DNA from: Nocardia huaxiensis
GTDB lineage: Bacteria; Actinomycetota; Actinomycetes; Mycobacteriales; Mycobacteriaceae
Length of the DNA: 64,000 bases
Direction of reading: 5' to 3'
NCBI RefSeq assembly: GCF_013744875.1
Contig: NZ_CP059399.1
Coordinates: 8,060,001 to 8,124,000, forward strand
Under the pieces are notes generated by a model. The model saw only the letters and a program-made list of their open reading frames with translations. It had not been told where the DNA came from and did no database searches. Both the position numbers and the translations under genes were made by a program. This document shows, piece after piece, positions 37,773 through 51,836 of this stretch. The first letter of the stretch is position 1; the number at the start of each line of letters is the position of its first letter.

Positions 37773-39919
37773 ACCGGCGCGACCTGCTGCTGCTCGCGGC
37801 CGGTACCCACCCCGACCCGCACACCGTGCTGGGGGCGCACGAGCATCCGGACGGGACGATCATCCGGGTGCTGCGGCCGCAGGCCGAATCCGTGCACGCC
37901 CGGATCGGCGGGACGGACCATCCGCTCGAGAATGTGGGGCACGGGGTATTCGAGGGCGTGGTGCCGTTTCCGGAGCTGTGGGACTACCGGGTGGTCACGT
38001 CGTATCCGGGCGGGCAGACCACGGTCGACGCGGACGGCTACCGGTTCCTGCCGACCCTCGGGGACCTGGATCTGCATCTGCTCGGCGAAGGACGGCACGA
38101 GCGGCTGTGGGAGGCGCTGGGGGCGCATGTGCGGCGCTACACCACCCTCGACGGGGAGGTGGCCGGGACCTCGTTCGCGGTGTGGGCGCCGAATGCGCGG
38201 GGCGTCAGCGTGATCGGCGATTTCGACGGGTGGGGCGGGCACACCGCGCCCATGCGCAGGCTCGGCGATTCCGGGGTGTGGGAGGTGTTCCTACCCGGGG
38301 TCGGGGCGGGCACCCGCTACAAGTACCGGGTGCACGGGGCCGACGGGCGCACGGTCGATCACGCCGATCCGATGGCCTTCGGCACCGAAACACCGCCCGC
38401 CACAGCGTCCGTCGTCACCGAGAGCGGGCACGAATGGGGTGATCGGCAGTGGGTGGCGGCGCGGGAGGCCCGCGATCCGACCCGCTCGCCCATGAGCGTC
38501 TACGAGGTGCACCTGGGTTCCTGGCGGCACGGGCTGCACTATCGGGAACTGGCCGAACAACTCGCCGATTACGTTGCGGAACACGGCTTCACGCATGTCG
38601 AACTGCTACCCGTGGCCGAGCATCCGTTCGGCGGCTCCTGGGGATACCAGGTCACCTCCTACTATGCGCCGACCGCGCGCTTCGGCTCCCCCGACGACTT
38701 CCGCTGGTTCGTGGATCACCTGCACCGCAAAGGAATCGGCGTCCTTCTCGACTGGGTGCCGGCGCACTTCCCGCGCGACGACTGGGCCCTCGCACGGTTC
38801 GACGGCACCGCCCTCTACGAGCACGCCGACCCCCGCCGGGGCGAGCAACTCGACTGGGGCACCTACATTTTCGACTTCGGCCGGCCCGAGGTCCGCAACT
38901 TCCTGGTCGCCAACGCGCTGTACTGGATCGAAGAGTTCCACATCGACGGCCTGCGCGTGGACGCCGTCGCCGCCATGCTCTACCTCGACTACTCCCGCCC
39001 CGACTGGGAGCCCAATATTCACGGCGGCCGGGAGAACCTGGAGGCGGTGGCCTTCCTTCAGGAAATGAATGCCACTGTGCACAAACATCATCCGGGCGTG
39101 GTGACCGTCGCCGAGGAATCCACCACCTGGCCCGGCGTCACCCGCCCCACCGAGGTCGGCGGGCTCGGCTTCACCATGAAATGGAATATGGGCTGGATGC
39201 ACGACACGCTCGGCTACCTGGCCCACGATCCGGTGCACCGCAGCTGGCACCACAACGAGATCACCTTCTCGCTCACCTACGCGTGGAGCGAGAACTATGT
39301 GCTGCCGATCAGCCACGACGAGGTCGTCTACGGCAAGGGCACACTGTGGACGCGCATGCCCGGCGACGATTTCACCAAGGCCGGTGGCGTGCGCGCCCTG
39401 CTCGCCTACATGTGGGCGCATCCGGGCAAGCAGCTGCTGTTCATGGGCCAGGAGTTCGGGCAGTTCCGGGAGTGGAACCACGATCGCGGCCTGGACTGGA
39501 ACGAGCTGGAAAACCCACTGCACCAAGGCATCCGGACGCTGGTACGCGATCTCAACACCGTCTACGCGGCACAACCGGCGCTGTGGAGCCAGGACACCTC
39601 ACCGGGCGGCTACGCCTGGATCGACGCCGACGACCGCGACAACAACGTCCTGTCGTTCCTGCGCTACGGCAGCGACGGCTCGATCATCGCCTGCCTCTAC
39701 AACTTCTCCGGCTCCGAACACCGCGATTACCGGGTGGGCCTGCCCGCCGCCGGCGAGTGGCGCGAGATTCTCAATACCGACGCGATCGCCTACGGCGGCA
39801 ACGGCATCGGCAATCTCGGCGCGGTCACCGCCACCGCCGAACCCTGGCACGGCCGCCCCGCCTCCGCCGTGGTCACGCTGCCGCCCAGCAGCGGCCTGTG
39901 GCTCACCCCAACCGACTGA
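37769..39919 (+). CDS. glgB: 1,4-alpha-glucan branching enzyme
   Basis: A 716-residue GH13 branching enzyme that makes alpha-1,6 branches. It has the double N-terminal carbohydrate-binding region of actinobacterial GlgB, with [22 protein letters not shown] near 135-156, then [11 protein letters not shown] and [17 protein letters not shown]. The nucleophile is Asp398 in [11 protein letters not shown] and the acid/base is Glu449 in [12 protein letters not shown]. It is coupled to glgE by a four-base overlap and ends before an 18-base-pair hairpin. It acts on chains extended by GlgE. Confidence 0.96.
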   Translation: MNRRDLLLLAAGTHPDPHTVLGAHEHPDGTIIRVLRPQAESVHARIGGTDHPLENVGHGVFEGVVPFPELWDYRVVTSYPGGQTTVDADGYRFLPTLGDLDLHLLGEGRHERLWEALGAHVRRYTTLDGEVAGTSFAVWAPNARGVSVIGDFDGWGGHTAPMRRLGDSGVWEVFLPGVGAGTRYKYRVHGADGRTVDHADPMAFGTETPPATASVVTESGHEWGDRQWVAAREARDPTRSPMSVYEVHLGSWRHGLHYRELAEQLADYVAEHGFTHVELLPVAEHPFGGSWGYQVTSYYAPTARFGSPDDFRWFVDHLHRKGIGVLLDWVPAHFPRDDWALARFDGTALYEHADPRRGEQLDWGTYIFDFGRPEVRNFLVANALYWIEEFHIDGLRVDAVAAMLYLDYSRPDWEPNIHGGRENLEAVAFLQEMNATVHKHHPGVVTVAEESTTWPGVTRPTEVGGLGFTMKWNMGWMHDTLGYLAHDPVHRSWHHNEITFSLTYAWSENYVLPISHDEVVYGKGTLWTRMPGDDFTKAGGVRALLAYMWAHPGKQLLFMGQEFGQFREWNHDRGLDWNELENPLHQGIRTLVRDLNTVYAAQPALWSQDTSPGGYAWIDADDRDNNVLSFLRYGSDGSIIACLYNFSGSEHRDYRVGLPAAGEWREILNTDAIAYGGNGIGNLGAVTATAEPWHGRPASAVVTLPPSSGLWLTPTD

Positions 39920-39980
39920 AACATCGCACTGGCCCACCGGTTGCTGCTGCGCACCGGCAGCTACGACGGGCACTGACGAA

Positions 39981-40021
39981 CGGCAACGGGCCCCCGTCCA
40001 TCCGACGGGGGCCCGTTGCCG
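39981..40021. terminator. bidirectional terminator between glgB and the YbbN-like gene
   Basis: An 18-base perfect stem, 39981-39998 paired with 40004-40021, with the five-base loop CATCC. The arm begins CGGCAACGGGCC. It lies between convergent genes and is the longest perfect hairpin in the window. Confidence 0.9.
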
Positions 40022-40039
40022 CACTTCGAGATTCGGAAC

Positions 40040-40939
40040 TCAGTACAGCGCGGTCGCCAGCTTGCGCCGCGCCGCCACCACGATCGGCTCGGCCGGATCG
40101 AAGAGCTCGAACAGCTCCAGCAGATGCGTGCGCACCCGCGTGCGGTCATCGCCGGCGGTGCGCTTCACCTGCGCGATGAGGCGATCGAAGGCCGCATCCG
40201 GCTGCTGGTTGAACATCTCCAGATCGGCCGCCGCCAGCGCCGCGTCGATATCGGCCGGATCGGCGTCGGCCTTGGCCAGCGCCGCCGGATCGATCTCCTG
40301 CACGCGGGCGATGAACTGTACCTGCCGCAGCGCCGCCTTGGCCTCGGCATTGGCCGGCTCGGCATTCAGGATGGCCTGGTAGGCGGCGATCGCGGTATCG
40401 AATTCGCCACGCTCCAAAGCCTCTTCGGCCGCCACGAAACGCGGATCCTCCGGCGCCTGCGGCTCCTCCTCGCCGGCCGCGCCGTCGCCGGACAGCTTGC
40501 CGCGCACGGCATCCACCACCGCGGCCAGCCACTGCGTCACCTGCGCCTCGGGCTGGTTACCCGTGAAATCGGCCAGCGGCTGGCCCGCGGCCACCGCGAT
40601 CACGGTCGGAATGCCCTGCACCCCGAACGCCTGCGCGATGCGCATATTGGCCTCGGCCTCGATGGTGGCCAGATCCCACTCGGTAGTCTGAGAAGCCAAG
40701 CGCTCCAACAGCTTCACCAGTTCGATGCTGCCCGGGCTGCGCTGCGAGTACAGCACCACCACAACCGGCACCTGAGTGGAGCGCCGCAGCACCTTGGTCT
40801 CGAAATCGGCCTCGGTGACGGCGTGCCCACCGGGCACCTCACCCGGCGCGGCGGCGGGCTGCTTCAGTGCGGACAGATCAACCGCGCCGGACATTGCGGC
40901 GGCGACGGCGGCGGAAGGGCGTCGTGCAGGTCGAGTCAC
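40040..40939 (-). CDS. YbbN/CnoX-like thioredoxin-TPR co-chaperone (Rv1324-like)
   Basis: A 299-residue soluble protein with a thioredoxin-like domain (about 40-145) and a C-terminal TPR-type region of about 130 residues (AAEEALERGEFDTAIAAYQA is one repeat). The redox CxxC is replaced by SPGS in VLYSQRSPGSIELV, so no dithiol chemistry is possible, while the cis-proline loop GIPTVIAV is intact. By analogy with YbbN it may hand substrates to GroEL/DnaK. It keeps the Rv1324 position between glgB and the thiolase gene. Confidence 0.85.
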   Translation of the reverse strand: MTRPARRPSAAVAAAMSGAVDLSALKQPAAAPGEVPGGHAVTEADFETKVLRRSTQVPVVVVLYSQRSPGSIELVKLLERLASQTTEWDLATIEAEANMRIAQAFGVQGIPTVIAVAAGQPLADFTGNQPEAQVTQWLAAVVDAVRGKLSGDGAAGEEEPQAPEDPRFVAAEEALERGEFDTAIAAYQAILNAEPANAEAKAALRQVQFIARVQEIDPAALAKADADPADIDAALAAADLEMFNQQPDAAFDRLIAQVKRTAGDDRTRVRTHLLELFELFDPAEPIVVAARRKLATALY

Positions 40940-40952
40940 GACATCCAGTCTG

Positions 40953-41336
40953 TCACGAACGCGCGGGGACCGGGTTCACGGCGTCGCTCAGCTCGCCCAA
41001 CCGGCCCGTGCGAATGGCCCAGCGCTCGAACCACACGGTGAAGAAGGGCGGAATGCTCGCACCCAGGGCCAGCAGCGTGGTGCGGCGGTTCCACTCCAGC
41101 TCACGCGCCGCGAGCAGCGTGACGAGCAGGTAGAAGATGAAGACCGCGCCGTGGATCGGGCCGAAGATCTTCACGCCGATGACGATCTGCGGATCTGTCA
41201 TCACATTCAGCGCGTCGAGCAGCTTCGGAATCCATTTGAACGCCATGCCGACCAGCAGGCCGGCCCAGGAGACCGCCTCTAGCACCGCGAAGAAACGGAA
41301 ACGTTTGGCCACAGTGCCGAGATCGAGAAAGCCCAT
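40953..41336 (-). CDS. DUF3817 membrane protein
   Basis: A 127-residue protein with three membrane segments and the DUF3817 motifs RFRFFAVLEAVSWAGLLVGM and GPIHGAVFIFYLL. It is a paralogue, by family, of the protein at 15643-16053. The ATG at 41336 gives the normal short N-terminus MGFLDLG; in-frame ATGs at 41345 and 41357 are alternatives. It follows the YbbN-like gene's start by 13 bases upstream on the same strand, so they are likely co-transcribed. Function unknown. Confidence 0.8.
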   Translation of the reverse strand: MGFLDLGTVAKRFRFFAVLEAVSWAGLLVGMAFKWIPKLLDALNVMTDPQIVIGVKIFGPIHGAVFIFYLLVTLLAARELEWNRRTTLLALGASIPPFFTVWFERWAIRTGRLGELSDAVNPVPARS

Positions 41337-41390
41337 GCCGCCCATTGTGCCGTACATCTACGACGCGTTGTCGTGGAGATGCTCACACTC

Positions 41391-41524
41391 ACCATCCCGG
41401 CATGCCCCCTCCGTCATCCCGGCATGCCCCCTCCGTCATCCCGGCATGCTTTTGGCCGGGATCCACGCGGGTAAGTGCTGCCCCGACTGTGTGGATCCCG
41501 GCCAAGAAGCGCGCCGGGATGACG
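41391..41524. repeat. GTCATCCCGGC inverted-repeat element, copy 2, with direct repeats
   Basis: The inverted repeat 41434-41466 / 41491-41524 pairs 33 and 34 bases with a few differences around a 24-base loop, and matches the element at 17585-17671 in both arms (CGTCATCCCGGC outside, GGCCGGGATCC inside). To the left, a 22-base unit containing CATCCCGGCATGCCCCCT is repeated directly, at about 41391-41410 and 41411-41432, before running into the arm. Located between the thiolase and DUF3817 genes, both leftward. Confidence 0.82.
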
Positions 41525-41550
41525 TGGCGGTCGATCCCGGAATACGCGAG

Positions 41551-42732
41551 CTACTGCACGCGGACGATGAGCGCGTCACCCTGGCCGCCGCCACCGCACA
41601 GCGCGGCCGCACCGACGCCGCCACCGCGACGCTTCAGCTCGAGGGCCAGGTGCAGCACGATGCGCGCGCCCGACATGCCCAGCGGGTGGCCGATGGAGAT
41701 GGCGCCACCGTTGACGTTCACCTTGTCGGCGTCGATGCCCAGCTTGCGGGTGGAGGCGATGCCGACCGCCGCGAACGCCTCGTTGATCTCGACCAGATCC
41801 AGGTCGGCCGGCGAAATGCCTTCCTTCGCACAGGCTTTCGCGATGGCGTTGGCGGGCTGATCCTGCAGGGTCGAGTCCGGACCGGCGACCACGCCGGCCG
41901 CGCCGATCTCGGCGATCCAGCTCAGCCCCAGCTCCTCGGCCTTGGCCTTGCTCATCACGACCACGGCGGCCGCGCCGTCGGAGATCTGCGAGGCGGTGCC
42001 CGCGGTGATGGTGCCGGTCTTGGAGAAGGCCGGACGCAGCTTGCCCAGCGACTCGACCGTGGTGTCGGCGCGAATGCCCTCGTCCTGCGCGAAGACGATC
42101 GGGTCGCCCTTGCGCTGCGGGATGGACACCGGCACGACCTCGTCCTCGAAGACGCCGTTCTTCCAGGCGGCGGCGGCCTTCTGGTGCGAGGCGGCGGCGA
42201 AGGCGTCCTGCTCCTCGCGGGTGATGGTGTCGGTGGCATTGCGCTGCTCGGTGAGCGCGCCCATGGCCTGATCGGTGAAGATGTCGTGCAGGCCGTCGTA
42301 GGCCATGTGGTCGCGCAGGGTCACGTCGCCGTACTTGAAGCCCTCGCGGCTCTTCTCCAGCATGTGCGGGGCGCGGGTCATGGATTCCTGGCCGCCGGCG
42401 ACCACGATCTCGTACTCACCGGCGCGAATCAGCTGATCCGCCAATGCAATCGCATTGATGCCGGACAGGCACACCTTGTTCAGGGTGAGGGCCGGGACGT
42501 CCATCGGGATGCCCGCGGCGACGGCCGCCTGCCGGGCCGGGATCTGGCCCGCGCCCGCGGTGAGCACCTGGCCCATGATCACGTAATCGACCTGCTCCGG
42601 CTGGACGCCGCCCTTCTCCAGGGCCGCCTTGATGGCGAAGCCGCCGAGATCGGAGCCGCTGAAGTCCTTCAGGGAGCCGAGCAGCCGGCCCACCGGGGTG
42701 CGCGCGCCGGAGACGATGACGGTGGTGGTCAC
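41551..42732 (-). CDS. acetyl-CoA acetyltransferase (thiolase, FadA4-like)
   Basis: A 393-residue thiolase. The nucleophilic Cys88 is in [15 protein letters not shown], His349 in [10 protein letters not shown] and Cys379 in [13 protein letters not shown], the full catalytic set. The length and N-terminus [15 protein letters not shown] are typical of biosynthetic acetoacetyl-CoA thiolases; the mycobacterial counterpart by position is FadA4 (Rv1323). The GTG at 42732 has GCGAGGG upstream. It is divergent from the epimerase gene, 115 bases away. Confidence 0.92.
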   Translation of the reverse strand: MTTTVIVSGARTPVGRLLGSLKDFSGSDLGGFAIKAALEKGGVQPEQVDYVIMGQVLTAGAGQIPARQAAVAAGIPMDVPALTLNKVCLSGINAIALADQLIRAGEYEIVVAGGQESMTRAPHMLEKSREGFKYGDVTLRDHMAYDGLHDIFTDQAMGALTEQRNATDTITREEQDAFAAASHQKAAAAWKNGVFEDEVVPVSIPQRKGDPIVFAQDEGIRADTTVESLGKLRPAFSKTGTITAGTASQISDGAAAVVVMSKAKAEELGLSWIAEIGAAGVVAGPDSTLQDQPANAIAKACAKEGISPADLDLVEINEAFAAVGIASTRKLGIDADKVNVNGGAISIGHPLGMSGARIVLHLALELKRRGGGVGAAALCGGGGQGDALIVRVQ

Positions 42733-42847
42733 GTTGAGCCCTCGCTTACGTTGTAATGTCCCTGCTCCGCCAACCTTCGGAGCACTACTCAAAGGTAACC
42801 GGTGCGCTGCGGGCAGCCGCCTTCAGGTGCGCGCTACCGTTCCAGTT

Positions 42848-43318
42848 GTGAGCAACACCGAGAACACCGAATTCATCCCCGCCGAATACGTCACGGCCGT
42901 CGATCATGTGGGCATCGCGGTGCCGGATCTCGATTCCGCTGTGGCCTGGTACCGAGACAATCTCGGGATGGTCGAGACGCATCGCGAGATCAACGAAGCG
43001 CAGGGCGTTCACGAGGCCATGCTGTCGTTTGCGAGCGCACCGGAAGGCTCGGTCGCCCTGCAGTTGCTGGCACCCTTGAACGAGGCGTCCACGATCGCCA
43101 AGTTCATTGATCGAAACGGGCCTGGCCTGCAGCAGCTCGCCTATCGCGTGACCGATATCGATGCTGTCGCCACGTATCTGCGTACACGGGGCTTGCGTTT
43201 GCTGTACGAGGCCCCGCGCGCCGGAACCGCTGGTTCCCGCATCAATTTCATCCATCCGAAGGATGCTGGCGGTGTGCTGGTCGAACTCGTGGAACCCTCC
43301 GCGAAATCTACCCACTAG
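42848..43318 (+). CDS. mce: methylmalonyl-CoA epimerase
   Basis: A 156-residue glyoxalase/VOC-fold metalloenzyme that interconverts the (R) and (S) epimers of methylmalonyl-CoA in propionate metabolism. The metal ligand His20 is in VDHVGIAVPDLDSAVAWY, a Gln is in SVALQLLAPLN, later residues lie in GLQQLAYRVTDID, and a Glu is in GVLVELVEP. The symbol follows the usual epimerase name and is not the Mce lipid transporter. The GTG at 42848 matches the family start. It occupies the Rv1322A position next to the thiolase. Confidence 0.92.
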   Translation: MSNTENTEFIPAEYVTAVDHVGIAVPDLDSAVAWYRDNLGMVETHREINEAQGVHEAMLSFASAPEGSVALQLLAPLNEASTIAKFIDRNGPGLQQLAYRVTDIDAVATYLRTRGLRLLYEAPRAGTAGSRINFIHPKDAGGVLVELVEPSAKSTH

Positions 43319-43404
43319 TACCGGGATCAGCGAGACTAAAGACCCTGTAACAACATTCGCGGTCGGGTCACCATCGGTGGTCGACAGGCTGTATTTTGTG
43401 GGTC

Positions 43405-44370
43405 ATGTCGTCCACTGAGCCCGATCGTAATCGCTTCGTTGCACTGCCCTTTACCGTCGTGCGGAAGGGCTATGACCGTGACGAGGTGCGTAACTACTTC
43501 GACCGTTTCGACGCCGAGCTAAGGGTCACCGCCACCGATCGCGATGCCGCCGCAGCCCAGGCCCGCAACCTGGCGGCCCAGCTGGAGGACGCCCGCGACG
43601 AGATCGACGAGCTCCGCAAGGAGGTCGACCGGCTGTCCGTGCCGCCGACCACCGCCGAGGGCATGTCGGACCGCATCTCCCGCATGCTGCGCCTGGCTTC
43701 CGACGAGGCCTCCGAGGTCCGTGCGCAGGCCCAGGCCGAGGCCGCCGAAATGATTTCGATCGCCGAACAGCAGGCGACCGAAATGCGCGGTAAGTACGAA
43801 TCGCTCCTCTCCGAGACCAAGGAGAAGCGCGAAGCCCTCGAAATCGAGTTCGAGCAGACCCTCGCCAACGCGCGTTCCGAGTCCGCCAAGATCGTCGAGG
43901 CCGCCAACGCCGAGGCCGACCGCCTCACCAAGGAGTCCGAGGCCAAGCGCAAGGCCACGCAGCAGGACTTCGAGGTCACCATGGCCGAGCGCCGCACCAA
44001 GCTCACCCGCGCCATGGAGGAGCTCGAGGCCACCTCCCGAGCCGAGGCCGCCCAGCGCATCAAGGACGCCACCGACGAGGCCAACCGCCTCATCACCTCG
44101 GCCACCAACACCGCCGACCGCAAGATCGCGCACGCCAAGGAACTGGCCGAAGAAATGCGCGTCCTGCGCGGCCGCGTCCTGGCCCAGCTGCTCGGCATCC
44201 GCGGCCAGCTCGACTCCGTCCCGGCCATGCTGGCGGCGGTCAACCGCGAAAGCGAACTGCTCGACGGCGCCCCCGAACAGCGCTCGCTGAACAAGGGCGG
44301 CCGCAAGGCCATCACCGACCGCGAGGAAGAGGTCGTCGACGAAGAGCGCGAAAACGCCGACGTCTCGTAG
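43405..44370 (+). CDS. DivIVA-domain coiled-coil protein
   Basis: A 321-residue protein. The N-terminal segment RNRFVALPFTVVRKGYDRDE followed by VRNYFDRFDAELR is a DivIVA-like membrane-binding head. Residues about 40-270 are a nearly continuous heptad-rich coiled coil full of Ala, Glu, Lys and Arg, and the end is acidic. Such proteins organise polar growth, septation or cytoskeleton-like filaments in actinobacteria (Wag31, FilP and RsmP types). It is not Wag31 itself, which sits in the dcw cluster. It stands between the epimerase gene and a terminator. Confidence 0.8.
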   Translation: MSSTEPDRNRFVALPFTVVRKGYDRDEVRNYFDRFDAELRVTATDRDAAAAQARNLAAQLEDARDEIDELRKEVDRLSVPPTTAEGMSDRISRMLRLASDEASEVRAQAQAEAAEMISIAEQQATEMRGKYESLLSETKEKREALEIEFEQTLANARSESAKIVEAANAEADRLTKESEAKRKATQQDFEVTMAERRTKLTRAMEELEATSRAEAAQRIKDATDEANRLITSATNTADRKIAHAKELAEEMRVLRGRVLAQLLGIRGQLDSVPAMLAAVNRESELLDGAPEQRSLNKGGRKAITDREEEVVDEERENADVS

Positions 44371-44408
44371 TTAACCGAATCCGACCGGGCGACAACATAA
44401 TTCATCCG

Positions 44409-44436
44409 AAGGCCGCTCCCAGCAGGGAGCGGCCTT
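44409..44436 (+). terminator. terminator after the DivIVA-like gene
   Basis: A 12-base perfect stem AAGGCCGCTCCC (44409-44420) / GGGAGCGGCCTT (44425-44436) with tetraloop AGCA, followed by CCTT. It lies between convergent genes and can act in both directions. Confidence 0.9.
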
Positions 44437-44449
44437 CCTTATGGGCGGA

Positions 44450-44905
44450 CTAGGAGCCGCCGGAGGAACTGCCGGAGGTGAGAGCGGAGATGACGCTGCA
44501 GGCACTGCCACTGCTGGGCCCGCACGGAATCTCGGTCACCACATACTCCGTCGACTTCGAACTCACGACCCGCCCGGAGGCATCGCGCTGTTCCGCGACG
44601 ACACGGTGCGTCCCCTTGGTGGTCGGGTACCAGCCCATGCTCGCGAAGTTCGCTGTGGGGCTGCAGGAATCGAAGGGAACAGCCTTGGGGACGAGCGGCT
44701 GATCGGTGATCAGCGTGCCATTGTCGAACACCCACACGGGCGAGCAATTGTCGGTGACGACCTGGATACTCCAGTCACCGATGCCCAGGACCTCGCCGAC
44801 GGCGGTCACGCTCACGACGTCCGCGGCGGCCACCGGGGTTCCTGCCCAGGTGGCAGCGATTGCGGCAAAGCTCGCCGCAGCCAAGGCGATTCGGTTCGTT
44901 CTCAC
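44450..44905 (-). CDS. secreted hypothetical protein
   Basis: A 151-residue protein with a Sec signal peptide: basic MRTNR, a hydrophobic stretch and a likely cleavage after PVAAA at about 28. The mature part has four Cys (NCSP, SCSP, PCGP, ACSV), a beta-rich segment TTKGTHRVVAEQRDASGRVV typical of Ig-like secreted domains, and a Ser/Gly-rich end. It is probably exported and disulfide-bonded. Function unknown. It is convergent with the DivIVA-like gene. Confidence 0.72.
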   Translation of the reverse strand: MRTNRIALAAASFAAIAATWAGTPVAAADVVSVTAVGEVLGIGDWSIQVVTDNCSPVWVFDNGTLITDQPLVPKAVPFDSCSPTANFASMGWYPTTKGTHRVVAEQRDASGRVVSSKSTEYVVTEIPCGPSSGSACSVISALTSGSSSGGS

Positions 44906-45008
44906 GACAACTCCCTATGAAATGCAGACGTTTCAGTCCAGGGGAACTGTAGTGAGCGGCGACATCCCCAGCGGCGGGAATCGGCCCCTCATTTCTGGGG
45001 GCTCCCGA

Positions 45009-45536
45009 TCACCAGATATCCGCCCACACGGGACGTTCCGGAATGTCGAAGGCGGCGTAGTTGCCGCGCACCAGCAGCGGGATGTGCGTGCCCGCCGGGA
45101 ACTGCGCCAACAGCGCCTTCGCCGTGGATTCACGCCAATGCGGATACCGATACTCCTTGCGGATCCGGTACTCCTCGCCCGTCTCCGGGTGCGTGAAATC
45201 GGCATGGACGCGGACCCGATGCGTATCGGAATAGGGGATGTGACGGCCATCGAACTTCCGGTACCGGACCTCCGACACGGTTCCCAACGTCTTCGCGCCC
45301 GCACGGCGCAGGTAATCGCGCCGCTGACGCCAGGCCACACCCAGCAGCAGGATCCACAGCTGGATCGCGACGAACACCCCCGCAAAGCCGGTGATGAGAC
45401 CGAGCGGCTCGAGATCCAGCCAGACCCCGACCCACCAGCCGGCATTGAAACCCAGCGCGCCGACCAGCAACGCACCCAGCGCGACCGGAATCATCCACAG
45501 CAGGGTCTTGCCGCCGACCAGGTTCTTACGGCTCAT
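45009..45536 (-). CDS. membrane protein with DUF3592-like region
   Basis: A 175-residue protein with two N-terminal membrane segments (about 10-33 and 43-65) and a soluble domain. Segments TLGTVSEVRYRKFDGRHIPY and HADFTHPETGEEYRIRKEY resemble the DUF3592 repeat seen in many bacterial membrane proteins. The ATG at 45536 overlaps the stop of the upstream gene (ATGA), so translation is coupled. Function unknown. Confidence 0.68.
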   Translation of the reverse strand: MSRKNLVGGKTLLWMIPVALGALLVGALGFNAGWWVGVWLDLEPLGLITGFAGVFVAIQLWILLLGVAWRQRRDYLRRAGAKTLGTVSEVRYRKFDGRHIPYSDTHRVRVHADFTHPETGEEYRIRKEYRYPHWRESTAKALLAQFPAGTHIPLLVRGNYAAFDIPERPVWADIW

Positions 45537-45835
45537 GACCACTTCCGGGTAATGGTGCGGGTGCGGCGGCCACGCCAGCAGCCGGTGTGCCAGTGCCGGC
45601 GGTCGTCCTCGCCGCCATGGGCCTGCCAGGCGACGATGTGCGCGACGCCGGGCATGATCTCCTGATCGCAGCCGGGGCAGCGGTAGCGCTTCACCGCGCG
45701 GGTGCCGGGAACCGTTCGTACGACATAGGTTTCGCCGTCGGGGCCGTCCTCGGTGCGGCCGAAGACGTCGCCGATGGGGCGCGGCTCCGACTGGAACCGC
45801 GCCGGGTCCTTGGGGCGAGGTTTCCGGCGGGGCAT
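45533..45835 (-). CDS. small zinc-ribbon-like protein (Rv1322-like)
   Basis: A 100-residue basic protein. YRCPGCDQEIMPGVAHIV and RHWHTGCWRGR contain two CxxC-like halves and histidines that look like a zinc site. Similar proteins next to nucS in Corynebacteriales are labelled ATP/GTP-binding, but I see no P-loop. The ATG at 45835 is chosen because the preceding residues look non-coding. It lies 10 bases downstream of nucS and is coupled to the membrane protein gene, so the three form a leftward operon. Confidence 0.72.
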   Translation of the reverse strand: MPRRKPRPKDPARFQSEPRPIGDVFGRTEDGPDGETYVVRTVPGTRAVKRYRCPGCDQEIMPGVAHIVAWQAHGGEDDRRHWHTGCWRGRRTRTITRKWS

Positions 45836-45845
45836 GGTATCGAGG

Positions 45846-46526
45846 TTAGAACAGGCGGAATTCGTCGCTCTCGGTGCCACGGAGAGCGTCGTAATCCAGG
45901 GTCAGGCAGCGGATTCCACGGTCGGTGGCGAGAACTTTGGCCTGGGGCTTGATCTGCTGGGCGGCGAAGACGCCGGCGACGGGGGCCAGGAGGGGGTCGC
46001 GGTTGAGCAGTTCGAGGTAGCGGGTCAGCTGTTCGACACCGTCGATCTCGCCGCGGCGTTTGATCTCGACGGCGACCGTCGCACCGTCGGCGTCGCGGCA
46101 GAGGATGTCGACCGGGCCGATGGCGGTCATGTACTCACGGCGGATCAATGTGTAACCGGGGCCGAGGGTTTCGATGTGCTCGGCCAGAAGTTCCTGGAGG
46201 TGGGCTTCCACGCCGTCCTTCTGGAGGCCGGGATCCACGCCGAGTTCGTGCGAGGAATCGTGCTCGATCTCCTCGATGGTGATGCGGAGTTCCTCGCCGG
46301 CCTTGTTGGTGACCACCCACAGGGCTTTCGCTGTCTCCGAATCGCTTTCGCGTTCCTCCAGCCAGCACGGGGGGCTCATCCAGTTCAACGGCTTGTAGGA
46401 GCCGCCGTCGGAGTGCACCAGCACCGAACCGTCCGCCTTCGTCAGAATCAGGCGGCGGGCCATCGGCAGATGGGCGGTGAGGCGACCGACGTAGTCCACC
46501 TGGCAACGAGCAATCACGAGGCGCAT
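45846..46526 (-). CDS. nucS: mismatch-specific endonuclease NucS/EndoMS
   Basis: A 226-residue PD-(D/E)xK nuclease, the mismatch-repair enzyme of actinobacteria and archaea that lack MutS/MutL. The N-terminal dimer domain begins [20 protein letters not shown]. The catalytic set is Asp140 in GPVDILCRD and Glu154-x-Lys156 in AVEIKRRGE. The extreme C-terminus DEFRLF looks like a beta-clamp-binding motif, which is inference. The longer frame to 46673 was rejected. It is the first gene of a leftward operon and abuts the rRNA terminator. Confidence 0.94.
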   Translation of the reverse strand: MRLVIARCQVDYVGRLTAHLPMARRLILTKADGSVLVHSDGGSYKPLNWMSPPCWLEERESDSETAKALWVVTNKAGEELRITIEEIEHDSSHELGVDPGLQKDGVEAHLQELLAEHIETLGPGYTLIRREYMTAIGPVDILCRDADGATVAVEIKRRGEIDGVEQLTRYLELLNRDPLLAPVAGVFAAQQIKPQAKVLATDRGIRCLTLDYDALRGTESDEFRLF

Positions 46527-46606
46527 TCGAATCACCCTAGCGGTAGGGCTGTCCGACAACTCCGAAGGGGGACAACCAAATACGGACGAAATAGTCGTAG
46601 AACGCA

Positions 46607-46636
46607 GAAACCCCCTGACCGAGGTCAGGGGGTTTC
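46607..46636 (-). terminator. rRNA operon terminator
   Basis: A 13-base stem, 46607-46619 paired with 46624-46636, loop four bases. The arm reads GAAACCCCCTGAC. On the minus strand it lies 11 bases beyond the 5S end and is followed by TGCGTTCT. Confidence 0.88.
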
Positions 46637-46647
46637 GCGAATGATGT

Positions 46648-46764
46648 TCCGGCGGTGTCCTACTCTCCCACACCCTGTCGAGTGCAGTACCATCGGCGCA
46701 GGTGGCCTTAGCTTCCGGGTTCGGAATGGGACCGGGCGTTTCCCCACCGCTATAGCCGCCGTAA
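46648..46764 (-). rRNA. rrf: 5S ribosomal RNA
   Basis: About 117 bases. Read on the minus strand it begins TTACGGCGGCTATAGCGGTG, contains the conserved CCCGGTCCCATTCCGAACCC region, and ends GGACACCGCCGGAAC, which pairs with the start. Ends are placed by the terminal helix and may be off by a few bases. Confidence 0.95.
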
Positions 46765-46894
46765 CTCTATGAAACTAAGGGGGTTTCCGGGGGTGTAACC
46801 CCCGCTGAAACTCCCCACCGTCGTCGAGGGTGAACCCTCAACACACGGTGTGTGTTGTTTCAGATACCGCACAGTGGACGCGTAGCTTCTTTGT

Positions 46895-51836
<4,942 letters not shown>

